A DNA stretch of 64,000 nt from Yamagishiella unicocca (Eukaryota; Chlorophyta; Chlorophyceae; Chlamydomonadales; Volvocaceae): contig BDSL01000018.1 of assembly GCA_003116995.1 (NCBI GenBank), positions 372,001-436,000 of the forward strand. Reading direction: 5' to 3'. Made by a program: the position numbers and the translations under genes. The notes beneath the pieces are model-generated. The model was not told the origin of the DNA and made no database searches. It worked only from the letters and a program-made list of their open reading frames with translations. Within the stretch, counting starts at the first letter, position 1. Each line of letters begins with the position of its first letter. Positions 1 through 11,555 of this stretch are shown here, in pieces.

Positions 1-3000
1 CCATGACGTCCAGCCCGTCCTCGCCGTACGCAAACTGAACGATGGAGGCGTCGCAGTTGTCGCGCACCGAGCCGTCGTAGTGGACGCGCAGGGCTTCGAG
101 GTTCTTCACCAGGCACCTGTTGGTCCACATTCGGCCGAACACGTCAGTGGTGTTTAGGCGTGTGTTGTTGGCATCGTTAGGGAAGGTAATGAAGCGAAGG
201 CGCCGAGTAATGAAAGGAGGCCTGCTGAGGTTGGGTGGTAAGTCGGGGACGCATCGTGTTCGCATCAAGGACGCTGGTGCGGGATGGACACATGATGGTG
301 TCGCAGCGCCATTATCACACGTCCCCGTGGGAGAGTTTGCGGGAGCGCGTGGTCTTTGCGCCGCACGTGGGGTCGCTTTGGGCATCACGCGGCATCCCCC
401 CAGTCACTGAAAGGACAGGCGAATGTTTGACCGTGAGCCTTAATCTGTGCATCCGCGCGCCTTCCTTGTTTTTCTAGGGTGCAATAATGATCGATGTAGC
501 CATGGATTTGTACACGAGAACTCGATGGTTGCGGGCCCAAGTGCTCTTGTCACGGCGAGAACGTCTCTCTTGGCATCACGCGGCATCCCCCCAGTCACTG
601 AATTGACAGGCGAATGTTTGACCGTGAGCCTTATCCTCTTCCCCACAACTCCACCCCTAGACAGGTCGTACTAGGTCCATGTCAACATGTGGCCCCTGTT
701 GAAACACGGCGGCGACGAAAGGCCCTATGCCAGCGTGCTCTTGTAGCGGCGTCTAATACACTTCGCTGTCGGCATCACGCGGCATCCCCCCAGTCACAGT
801 GAGGACAGGCGAATGTTTGACCGTGAGCCGTTCAGACAGCCGCAACACCCTGCCTGAGCCTGGTACCTCAAATCCCCTCCTGTAACATTACCACCCCGCC
901 CATTCTGTGTCTACCCAGCACACAGGGTATCTGCGCCCAACCGTTTGGAAAGAGCAACCCAAGCCACGGAGCAGCACTTGGGGACAGCATTGGTTGACCA
1001 GCCGGGGTCCCCAGGCCACACGCTGCGCCAAACACCGTGTGGACGGTACATACCGGAAGCTGAATGCTGGCTTACCTCTGCAGGTAGCCCGAGCGGGAGG
1101 TCTTGACGGCCGTGTCGACGAGCCCCTCGCGACCAGCCATGCAGTGGAAGTAGTACTCCTGATGTGGTTCGGGTGGTGGTGGAGAACGACATGGTAAGGA
1201 TACGCCGCACACGGTATACATCATGAGACTACTTTCAGTACTCCGATATCGACGACAACATCCGAAATAGCTGCACGTTCCAGGGTAAGAAGGCACCGAT
1301 AGCATCTCCTCGTTTTTCATACTTACAACCTGCCTCTGAAAGCAGATTCTCCAGCTCATTAATCCCAAGTCACCATGCGACACCTGCGGCCTCCTCACAC
1401 AACCCACCTGCGGCCTTAGCCCCGTCAGGAAGCGGTCCCCAATGAAGCCGTTGGAACGGCCGCCTCCATCGTACGGCCGGAAGCACGGAAGCGTCTTGCC
1501 GCTGGCCATCCGCGGCGGGCGCCTGCCCTCCAGCTCCTGCTGCCCCAGCAGGCAGGAGATCTGGCTGAAGTTGACGAGGGAGCCCTTGGCGCCGGTGATG
1601 GTCATGAGGGACAGGCAGTTGCGAGGGAAGGCCTTGGCTTGGCCACCCGGCAAGCAGATCTTGATGACCTCCGATGACAGCGCGTGCATGGCGCCAGAGC
1701 CCTTCATGTCGTGTGCCTTGCCCGTGTCGCGGTTGGCCCGGTAGCGCTCGCTGAGCGCGGCCGCGACCTGCATGAGGAGAAGATGACGAGGCGGTGGCGG
1801 CGCGGGTTACTTTTCGCGTCATGAGCTACTGTCAAGCACCCTAATGGCGACGTCGGTAGTTGGCGAGGAAGTGTGTCGAGGTTCTGGAGCTAATCCAGAA
1901 AAAGTGATCGCAAAAGGCAAAGCTGCAGGCATCAAGCAGCGACGGCTGAATGTTTCCATCATGCTGTAAGGGGCCAGCTTGCCCGGTGGTGCAGCCCTGG
2001 CCCCCCGCCCTCCACCCCGCTCTCACCTTGAGCTCCTGCAACAGCAGCTCCCGCGCATGGCTGGACGGGTTCGCCAGCACTTCAGCGGGGAGCCCCCCGC
2101 CTGCTTGGTCCTTGTCGCGCAGCAGCTCCGAACTTGCCTGCACCGCGCGCGCCTCAGCGCCGGCCAACAGCGCCGAGCGCCTCGCCTCCGAGCTTGGAAT
2201 GAGCAGCAGGTCGTCCATGCCTGTCAGAAGTTGCGGGTGGGCGGTGGGCAGTGAGGGAAGAGTTGTAACTGGTCGCGAGGGCGGACATGTGACGCACAGG
2301 CCCTAGGTATCTACCCTAAACGACGCGCGGGGTAGACCATTTGCCACCACATTTCGTGCCGCGACTAGCATAAGGACACGGTGCTAGCACAAGGACACGG
2401 CACGCTGAGTCGGTCCGTTGCCGGGTGGGTTTAAGTAAGAGCCAGTCGCAGGCCTGCACCAGCAACCCTAGCCCGCGCCCTGCGTATCTCCTCCCACGCG
2501 TCCAGTGGCCCCGTGCCGGTAGGCTGGAATCCCAGCCAGCCGGCAGCAGCGGCAGCGGCGACAGCGGCCGCAGCAGCACAAAGAGGGCCACCCACCGCAA
2601 GTGAAGCCGTGCCACTGCAGGTAGTACGTGAACAGGCGGCTGAACGCCGAAAGCAGATGCCCGGCAGCGGCGTTGCCGTACAGCTCCTGCACGGCGTGTA
2701 CGAGGCCGTACTTGCCGAAGCTGTTCTTGTCCACCACGCCGCGGATCAGCGCCCCGCGGAAGAACTCCAGCTCCTCCTCACCGCTGGTCGCGCCCCAGTA
2801 GCTGGCTGGCACCTTGCCGCCCGCGCAGCAGGTGAGCGGGGGCAGGCCGCGGGTGAGGTGCGACACCACAGTGCTCACCACCTGGGCACGGCAGCAGCAG
2901 CGGCAGCAGCAGCAGCAACAGCACAAGCAGCAACAGGAACGGTGTGATTAAGGTAGGGGGAAAGCCGATACGTCAATCGACAGGGAAGGAGAGCGGTGGG

Positions 3001-6000
3001 AAAGGCAGGCAACAAAGTCCGCGGGCCAACACAAGAGGGAGGGGCGTACCCTACTGCATCTGCTCATACTACTTGGGACATTCCCGTGCTCTCCCCTCTC
3101 TCCCCTGCTCGGCGACGGCAACAACCCGCGCTACCTGCTTCCCACTCCACATCCTCTTCGGCTTGAGCATGCAGGGCGGCTCCAGGTCGATGTTCGTCGA
3201 CCGGCCCAAAGCCGTTATCGCCACCTTGTGCCGCGTCTTGCCCGCTGCCGCCGCCGCCGCCGCTGCCGCCGCCGCCTCCGGGCCCTTGCCAATCCAAGGC
3301 GTGCAAGCCACGAACACCAGCTGCCGGTATTCCTGGGCACTCAGCCAGGTGCCGCGCTTGGTGAGCAGCGTGCCTGCAACAACGTGGTCTTGGATGAGGC
3401 CGCGGATGGGCTTGCCGTCGGTTGGGACAATGTACTGCTGGTCGGCGTGCACGATGCCGTAACCTTCCGCGCGACCCAGTTGGTCCTGAGGGAGCGCAGG
3501 ACCAAGAGGAAGAGGAGGAGGCACAGGCGCCGCGAGGGCGGGCCGGTCACGAGCGAGAGGGGCTGATCAAGACGGCTGGTAGCTAGGCGTGTAGCATTGT
3601 TCGAGGTGCGGAAAAAGGCGGGGACTTCAGAGGCGGGTACGCAGGACTCTGCGCGCACAGCAGCCCGACCCTTCACCGACCTGTGGCAAGTGAAGGTTGA
3701 TCTCGTCGCCGTCGAAGTCGGCGTTGAAGGTGGAGCAGTTGGCGTAGTGCATGCGGATGGTCCGCTCGCCCTTGAGCACGCGAGCGCGGTGGGCCATCAG
3801 ACCTGGGTGCCAAGGAAGAGGCAGAGGCAGGTTCGGTGATTTACGAACTCTGGTGCGCAGCTCGTGGAGACCGCGACATCCATTCCAATAAAGCCTTCCC
3901 CTTGGGGCCCCATCCCCGGCCCAAGCCATTCCTAGCCCTCACTGTCGCAACTTCAAACGAAGACCCGCCGGCCCCGCTTGCTCTAGCCAGAAGTCCAACC
4001 CGAGATTACGCACCGGGCTTGTGCAGGGTTGGTTGGCGGTTGGTGAGCATGAGGTCTCCGTCTTGCAGGTGCCGGTACACGATGTAGTTGCCGGGCATGG
4101 AGGCGCCACCGTCGGACGTGGTTGAGCCCAGAGCGCCGCCACTGCTGGTGAGGCCCAGGCGCACCGACAGAGGCACGGAGCGTCCCAGCACGGCCGTGTT
4201 GGACAGCAGCTGCTTGGACAGGGCTTGGCGCCGCTGCGGGAACGCAAGGGAGATCCGCAAGGGCACGTCAAAGGTTTGTCCGCCAAAATCTGGTGCACAC
4301 CGATTGCTTCCCTTGGAAGGTCGTAGAGGCGTGTCAGTAATGTTTTCGAAGCCATCGCGAGATCATCACGAGGCGGTTCAGCGTGTTCCCGCTCCCGGTA
4401 CAGGGCCCTGTCTTGAGATATATTGGAGTAATAAACCGCATCGGGTGTTCCCATCTTCTCCCTCACCTGCAGCGGCAGGTTGCCCAGCGCAATCATGCGG
4501 CCTGAGGACAGCTCCTCCACCGCCACGGCGCCCGGGTGCTGGTCCGCGCCCGCAATGACAGCCGCGCGCAGCCGCGCCGCGTTGAAGGGCGTGACGCGCT
4601 CAGGGAAGGACAGGCGCTTGGCAAAGTAGGGCGGCACGCCGATTTCGCCTGGAGGACACCAACGCAGAGGAAAGGGTCGACCGCTTCAAAAACGCGTATT
4701 CACGCAGACAACACGGCTCAGATCCATCACAGTATCTCATGTTAATGATGTGGCAGCCATGTCCGCAGCTGTACTGTACACACCCAATCATGGCTTCACG
4801 CGGAATCATGAAGTTTGATCCCTTTGCTACCGTACATGTTACTCGGCCGCTCACCCGTAGCGTCCTTTCGGATCCCCCAATCGGGACCCATGCGCACTAC
4901 CCGCCGCCTCCCCCATGCTCGCCCCTCTTCCCCACACGTACCCGCGCCAATGTAGGGATCCGGCGAAATGACGGAACGCGCGGCGAAATTGACGCGCTTG
5001 CCCATCATGTTCTTGCGGAACAGCCCCTCCTTCTTCTCCAGCTGCTGCCGGATGCCCTGCGCCCCGTCCGGGTTGTTGCCCTCCGCGGTGGTGGTATCCA
5101 TGAGCGAGCACACGTGGTTCTGGAGCGCCAGCCACGTGTTCAGCCGCCGCGACAAGTCCAGCGCCGCCGCCTGCGCCGGGTCGGCGCCCGTGGCGTTGGG
5201 CCCCTGCTGCGCCGCGTCAGTGGCGGGCGCAACTGTGGTGAGGTCGAGGCAGGAGTTAATGACCTTGACCAGCGACACGTTGTGGGCATGCTCAAACCTG
5301 CGAGAACGCATTTAGAACCGGGGCGAGCGCAAGCGGAAGCGGGAGGCAGGATCAGGGCTGTTCGTCGCAAGGGCCTCACCGACATGGTACACTGATGACG
5401 CGGTAAGGGGTATTAGAGGAGACCCGTGGGTAGGAAAACCGGACAGGAAAGCCAATTAGGAAACGTGATGAGGGGGGGTCCGGGCGTCTGTTCATGTGGG
5501 TGGCGAACCAGAACACATGCGCCACGAAGGCACCTGTGGGTCTGTGGAGAGTGCACCGAGTCAGCAGAGGGTGAGAACCTCACAACAACAACTCACATAT
5601 CGTCGCCGACCTTGGACGGCGGCCGAAACTTGTTTGGCGCCACGGGCAGGGTGCGCAGAAAGAACATGCGGTAGGCGGTCAGCGCCTCGGCCTCCGACAG
5701 CAGCCGCGCGCCGAGCCGCTCGCCTGGCTTAGCCACCACCTGCGCGCTGTATATGAGCGAGAGCACGGGCCACTCGTGCGTCCACAGCAGCCGCATGTGC
5801 TCCTCCACCTCCGTAGGCGTCAAGTACTTGGTGGAGACGTCGCTGCGGAGGCGCGAGAAGGGGAGGGGCGGGGGTTTCGAGGAAGACCCGTGGATGCCAG
5901 AAAAAACATTAAGAAGAGACGTTTTGAGGGGGTTTAAGCACGGGCTGGTGAAGGGCCAGTTGCCTGAATAAGCTCCACGAGATCAAGCTGACGTATCCGG

Positions 6001-6021
6001 TTGACGCATGGCGCGGCCAAG

Positions 6022-6052
<31 letters not shown>

Positions 6053-9000
6053 CACGGATAGAGCAGCCCGTAGACATGTTCGCATGCGTCACCAACACCA
6101 CCGCCACCCGGCAGCTACTACTTCTTCGCAGGGATAGACAGCACCTAGAGCACGTGGCTGCGACTTACACGTCAAACGCGTCTGCCTTCTTGCCCTTGCC
6201 CGCTCTCCCTTGCACCTTGGCCTTGCCGCCGCGGCCCTTGCCCTTGCCGCCGCCCGCTGCGCCTCGTCCGCTTGGCCCCGGCTTGTCGTCGGTCGCGGGC
6301 TCGCCGGCATGGAGATCATCTTCGTCACCCAAATCCAAGCCATTGTCCTCCTCCGCCAGGTCGTCTTCGACGTCATCCGCGTCCACGTCAAAATCCGGAT
6401 CCTCTTCGACCCCAGATTCGCGCTTCGCCCGCTTCTTGTCGTCATCATCGGCGACGACGTCGGCGTCATCTTCCTCGTCTTCTACTGCTCCGTAAGCGCC
6501 AACGTTGACCACTTTGTTTGGGTCATCGTACAGCTTGGCCGCACCGTCAGCCTCCAGGCGTGCGTCCCGCCCTCGCTTGCGGCCAGCGGCCTTCTTCGCG
6601 ATCTCCGTCTGCATACCGCGCTCCAGATCTCCGAGCGCCTAATCATGAGGAGTGGAGGAGAGGCATGGGGGGAGTTTGGTTGGCAGGTGCTTAGCGTGCT
6701 GGCATTTACGCTTGGGCGTGCGGATAAGGAGGAATCCAAAGCAGCAGGGGGAAGAGCGGCGTGTCCACAGCGACACTCGACGCGGCCACAAAAACGCACA
6801 AACTAATTGAAAGCTTTGGAAAGCACCAAACGAAGCCACCATCCCTCGACCGCCCTAATAGGCCGGCGGGTGAGTTCGTCAAAGCTGCTCTCCTCAACGC
6901 ATAACTTCACGAACTTAACCACGTACCTCGCACCACGATAATGATGGCGGCAGAGCAATGCAACACGTGTGCCCCGCTCCTAACGCCTACCTAACGCCGC
7001 CCGGCGCGCCCCGTCCCTGGTCCCCTGCACCTACGTCGGCCTGTTGCTCCAGCACATTCCTCAGCAGGTGGCCGTCCTTGACGTTCTCGATGAGCGCCTT
7101 ACGGCTGGCCCACACGCAAAAGAGCTTGGTGGTGCCCTGCTTCTTGATGGCAGGGTTGTGCACCTTGCAGTTCTGACAGCGGGTGCTGTTCATCTTGCCC
7201 ATCATCTCGGAGATGGCGTCCTGCGGAGAGTAACGGCGACGGCACGGCGCGCAGCAAAAACAACATTAGAAGGTGCAGCTTCCGAGCTTCCGGTTTCGGA
7301 TCTGCCAGCGTGGGACGAGCCCACGTCGTTTGCGCAAGGCAGAACCTTACAGATTAACCAGGTGCCTTGCAGTGCGCCTTTAAGTGAAGGCCGCGTGGCG
7401 AGAGGACCCGGGGGGTGAACGTTGTGGGGAGGCTATGGTATGAGGTGGCAAGGGTGTGCATGGATGTGGGGCGCAGCAACTACATACCCGCCCGGAAGTG
7501 CGTCGGCGGGCATGTCCAGTGTGTCCCAACAACAATCTACGCGGCACGAAGTCACATTCCGGCCACAAAGGCGCGGTATGCCGGCTTAAACGGCTGCGGG
7601 AGATGCACTTGTGTCCTCTCGTGACGTGTTTGATCGGAGGCAAGACGAGGGAAGTTTATCTGGGCACCAAACTACACGCCCATCTTGATTTACAAATCGA
7701 TGGGCATGTCCAGATGGGCCCATGTCAGTCTACGCAGCACGAAGTCACATCCCGGCCACAAAGGCACAGCACGCCGGCTTATTGGCTGCAGAGCATGCAG
7801 AGCACGCGAAGCACTTTTGTAACAAGCAAGATTGCTTGTGTGGAGGCGTCGAGAAGAAGAAAAGTTGTATGGGCACCAAACTACACGCCCAACTTGATGT
7901 TAACATCGGTGGGCATGTCCAGATGGGCCCATGTCTACTTTACGCGGCACGAAGTCACATTCCGGCCACAAAGGCGCGGTATGCCGGCTTAATAGGCTGC
8001 GGAATCTACGCGCAAAGTCGCTTCGAAGGCGGCTTCCGATGGACACGACACGACGCCTACCATCAGGTCCCAACAGTGAACAACGACATTGCAGGATAAA
8101 CCGTATCGGTACGACGGGCAAGCCCACGCCGTCCGCAGTTGCGACAAGCATGCCGTACACGGCTTACATAGTAAGCCAGTATACGACCCCGAGATGGTTT
8201 GTTAGTGTAAAGCACGAGCTGAAGCTGGCCTAGCACGTGAGGCAGACAGCTGTGTTTGACAGCTTGTAAACGACCATCTACTAAGTCATCCGTGGGCCCT
8301 CACCCCACCACCCCACCCGCAGGATTACCTGCATGGCCTCAAGCGAGTGCTGCGTGATGTGGCTCGAAGCCCCGGCAGCCCGCGCGCCCGTCTTCGATCC
8401 CTTGGCTCGATGGGCCCTCTCAGGATCAGCGGAACTCATGAACTCCGCCAGCTCCTTCGACTGCCAGTGGCGATCGGAGCAAAGGAGGACAGACAGCACA
8501 TGGGTACGCGCTACACAACAGGATGATAATGATGACGCTGAATTCCTGGGCAAGGGGGGTGATTTCCTGTACTGTGTACCGGTAGATGATACGTCAAGAC
8601 TCCCATGGCAGGTTGTTCTGGGTTTCCAAGTTTGCGCTCGTGCCCAAAGCGTGCCCTCAAAATAGGAATTTGCCTCGCGAGCCCCTCACCACCACATCCA
8701 TCAAAAGCTACGCCGCAAAGGGCGCCATTCGCCGGAAGGACCGCTAGCCGTTCGGCGCAGTATCTTCACCGGTGGGATGTCTTGTTTCCGCCCACGTGTG
8801 ACCCCCATCTGAGTTACAGAGATGGCAATCGCAACTAGCGAAGCTGGGCAACGTGGCGCTGACCGCCCTCACACCCCACCCCCCGAACGCCACGTGGGCA
8901 CACGCGCTTGACGGCCCTACAGCCCGATGTCCCAGCCCGTGCCTTTGCTAGCCCCCACGCTCCTCGCGCGTCGCGCCGCACCTTGGGCACCCGGTCCGTG

Positions 9001-11161
9001 TTTACTTCCACAGCCCGTACCAGGTCGCCCTCCGCGATTCGCTGCAGCTTGTCCAAGTACATGTCCACCTGCAGTACGGCACACGTGATGGCCGCGTGGC
9101 GAGAGAAACCCGTGAAGCTGTCATTGAGTCGCGCGTTGGATTTGACTGGAAGGATTGCGGAAAGCTATGTAGCTGTGCGAAGCGGCGAGCAAGCACGCGA
9201 GGAGACACTGCCTGGCCAGGCCACAGCAATCCTGGCATCAGCCAGAAGATATGCCAGCACTCCGGGTCAGGTGCACCCGGGTGGTCGCAACCGTGTTACG
9301 TGTTATGTTCGGCCCAAGCGCTAGCTAGCCACCACCCCACCCACCGTGTCTTGCGCCAGCTTGAAGTGATGGCAGTTGATGCACATGCACCGCATGAGCT
9401 TGTACAGCACCCTGCGCGGAGGGACACACACCGGGATTACAACTTCCCAGCCAGCACCCCCTCACTTCCGTCCCTCACCAGCTTGTGGCCCTAAAGCGTA
9501 TTTCCAGGCCAATCCAAATTCCACCACCACCATCACCACCACCACCACCACCACCACCACCACCACCACCACCACCACCACCACCACCACCACCACCACC
9601 ACCACCACCACCACCACCCACCACCACCACCACCACCACCACCCACCACCACCACCACCACCACCACCACCCACCACCACCACCACCACCACCACCACCA
9701 CCACCACCACCACCACCACCACCACCACCACCACCACCACCACCACCACCACCACCACCACCACCACCACCACCACCACCACCACCACCACCACCACCAA
9801 CCACCACCACCACCACCACCACCACCACCACCACCACCACCACCACCACCACCCACCACCACCACCACCACCACCACCACACCACCACCACCACCACCAC
9901 CACAACCACCACCACAACCACCACCACCACCACCACCACCACCACCACCACCACCACCACCACCACCACCACCACCACCCACCACCACCACCACCACCAC
10001 CACCACCACCACCACCACCACCACCACCACCACCACCACCACCACCACCACCACCACCACCACCACCACCACCACCACCACCACCACCACCACCACCACC
10101 ACCACCACCACCACCACCACCACCACCACCACCACCACCACCACCACCACCACCACCACCACCACCACCACAACCACCACCACCACCACCACAACCACCA
10201 CCACCACCACCACAACCACCACCACCACCACAACCACCGTGTCAGCAGTCCCGCCCCCCCCCCACGGCCACCACCTACTTGAACACCAACGGGTTGTAGA
10301 CGGGCACCGGCAGCTCGATGTGGCCGAAGTGGCCCGGACAGCGGTCATAGCCCAGACGGCACGTGCCACACCTGTCAACGACGTAATGCGGCGGCGGGGG
10401 GGACCCGGGCATCAGAGAAGCGAGTCGAGGACACGAAAGACGAAACCCTGGGCGACCTTGGCTGACGGCGGCGTGGCGTCACGCCGTTCCGCAGTGAGGC
10501 GCCCCCGCACGCCGTGCAAGTCGCTGGGGGACACAAGCAAGTGCTTACGTCGCAGCAAGCAGGAGCTTCATCAATGTGGGTTTCATCGTTGGCCCGCCAC
10601 CCCAATTTGGGTTTTCGGCTTAACAAAACAGCGGTGCTACAATTTCCCAGCGCTCCTTGCACGCCCATGCACCGTGCCGGACTGCCACTGCGCTGCCCTC
10701 CCCCCTAGGTTCCACGTGGGCAGACACCTTTCGTAACATACCCTTACCCCGCCTGTCTTAAGTATCCCCCCGCAGATAGCGCCAGCACTCCACGCCACCA
10801 CCAACTATGGCTCTTGCCCTCCGCCCCCCAAAGTGTGCAGCTGGCCATGCAGCCTATCGCACCTGTCTCGAGCGTCAACGGGCCCCATACGCGAGTCGTA
10901 CAGCCCGTCGGGTACCGGCACCTTCATGTTGTCGAAGATAATCGGGCTGGTGATGTTGACCACGCTAAGCTTTCGTACCTGCGCTCACGACGCATTTGGT
11001 GGGCTTCGTGCTGCCTGCGCGCCGGTGAGCCGGCGGCGGCGGCGCGGCGGCGCCAGCATGTCGCGCAGCGGCCATGCGCCTACCTCATCTTCAGTATAGA
11101 ATCCGAACCGAACGGCAGTGACCTGCTTGGTGGTCACCTCCTTCGCTGGAGCTGCGGCCAT
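1..11161 (-). CDS. RPA1: RNA polymerase I largest subunit (A190/POLR1A), 3' end outside window
   Basis: Catalytic largest subunit of RNA polymerase I, which makes pre-rRNA in the nucleolus. Exons (minus): 11161-11084, 10978-10863, 10371-10279, 9411-9345, 9068-8982, 8460-8329, 7220-7035, 6638-6169, 5842-5597, 5297-4942, 4648-4467, 4311-4014, 3802-3681, 3485-3135, 2881-2596, 2220-2027, 1767-1408, 1158-1076 and 116-1, which runs off the window. About 1274 codons are present. Visible landmarks are the N-terminal zinc-binding clamp (CGTC, then [18 protein letters not shown]), the Mg-binding loop NADFDGDE, the TLHKP element, [19 protein letters not shown] and [20 protein letters not shown]. '[15 protein letters not shown]', the 'HPGA' region and 'YGEDGLD' fit Pol I better than Pol II or III. 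The start ATG at 11161 opens MAAAPAKEV. The 4311 acceptor was chosen to keep phase (4289 is the alternative), and the 7035 donor gives a phase-0 join. Exon 6638-6169 encodes an unusually charged insertion. Confidence 0.95.
381..829. repeat. Three near-identical 59-bp copies, period about 195 bp, in an RPA1 intron
   Basis: Copies lie at 381-439, 572-630 and 771-829 and share a core beginning GGCATCACGCGGCATCCCCC and ending GACCGTGAGCC. The spacing is 191 and 199 bp. The DNA between copies is only weakly similar (for example a shared GTGCTCTTGT), so this looks like a decayed tandem array of roughly 195-bp units whose 3' part stayed conserved. It sits wholly within the intron between exons 1076-1158 and 1-116. 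Confidence 0.9.
6022..6055. repeat. CA dinucleotide microsatellite in RPA1 intron
   Basis: An almost uninterrupted run of CA, with one CG interruption, lies in the intron between exons 5597-5842 and 6169-6638. Confidence 0.95.
7508..7991. repeat. Three copies of an 80-bp element, period 194-209 bp, in an RPA1 intron
   Basis: Copies at about 7508-7588, 7702-7781 and 7911-7991 each run from GGGCATGTCCAG to GCCGGCTTA and include GCACGAAGTCACAT..CGGCCACAAAGGC. The second and third also share about 50 bp upstream, starting GGGCACCAAACTACACGCCC. They lie in the intron between exons 7035-7220 and 8329-8460. The sequence is unrelated to the other three-copy array of this gene (381-829) but has nearly the same period. 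Confidence 0.9.
9521..10238. repeat. 718-bp CCA/TGG trinucleotide array in RPA1 intron
   Basis: Almost pure CCA on the plus strand, so TGG in the sense of RPA1, with a few CCCA, CAA and CACA interruptions that shift the frame. It fills most of the 867-bp intron between exons 9345-9411 and 10279-10371. The long poly-Pro, poly-His, poly-Thr, poly-Trp and poly-Val frames it produces are not genes. The transcribed strand would carry a very long GG-rich run able in principle to form two-layer G-quadruplexes. Confidence 0.97.
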
Positions 11162-11555
11162 CTTTGCTGGGGCTCAGAAATACGGGACGACCGCCCGGCA
11201 GCGTTCAGCGGCTTTCAGCCGCGGCAAGCGAGCAACTGCCGAAAATAAGTTTCTTGCAAAGCACACAAAAGTACTGGAAGGGCTGCAATATAGCTTTGCT
11301 TCACCCTGTCGTCAGGATGCTCGGACTAATGTCCCACTTGCCTCACTTCATCAGCATGTGGAAGTAGAAACTGGGCATGAATCAGCCCTACGATATGCCT
11401 GATCAATAAGATGTAAATTTATGTTGCACTTAAGGGGCAAACAAGTGCAAATGCCTTCGCTCCAGGGAAGCCAATGTGCAGTGGGTTTTGTCGCCCAACT
11501 CAGACAATGTTCCTTCTCTTTCTAGCTTGTCCCACTCTCATCTGTGGGCGATACA
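11162..11555. promoter_or_regulatory. Shared RPA1 / RPL7A 5' region (394 bp, divergent)
   Basis: The two start codons face away from each other at 11161 (minus) and 11556 (plus). The interval must hold both 5' UTRs and both promoters. No TATA box can be assigned with confidence. The last 40 bp before the RPL7A ATG are pyrimidine-rich (TTCTCTTTCTAGCTTGTCCC), as is common for ribosomal protein genes. Confidence 0.75.

Noticed and set aside
6001..6495. Serine/proline-rich plus-strand frame
   Set aside because: It is antisense to the RPA1 exon for the acidic insertion; its composition mirrors the Asp/Glu/Lys codons of that exon.
6632..7034. Alternative RPA1 joins using donor 7031 and a later acceptor
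   Set aside because: Donor 7035 (GTAGGT) with the pyrimidine-supported acceptor at 6638 keeps the frame; the alternative needs a weak acceptor without a pyrimidine tract.
9376..10378. Very long frames of poly-Pro, poly-His, poly-Thr, poly-Trp and poly-Val on both strands
   Set aside because: They are produced by the CCA/TGG array within an RPA1 intron and have no start context, splice support or conserved sequence.
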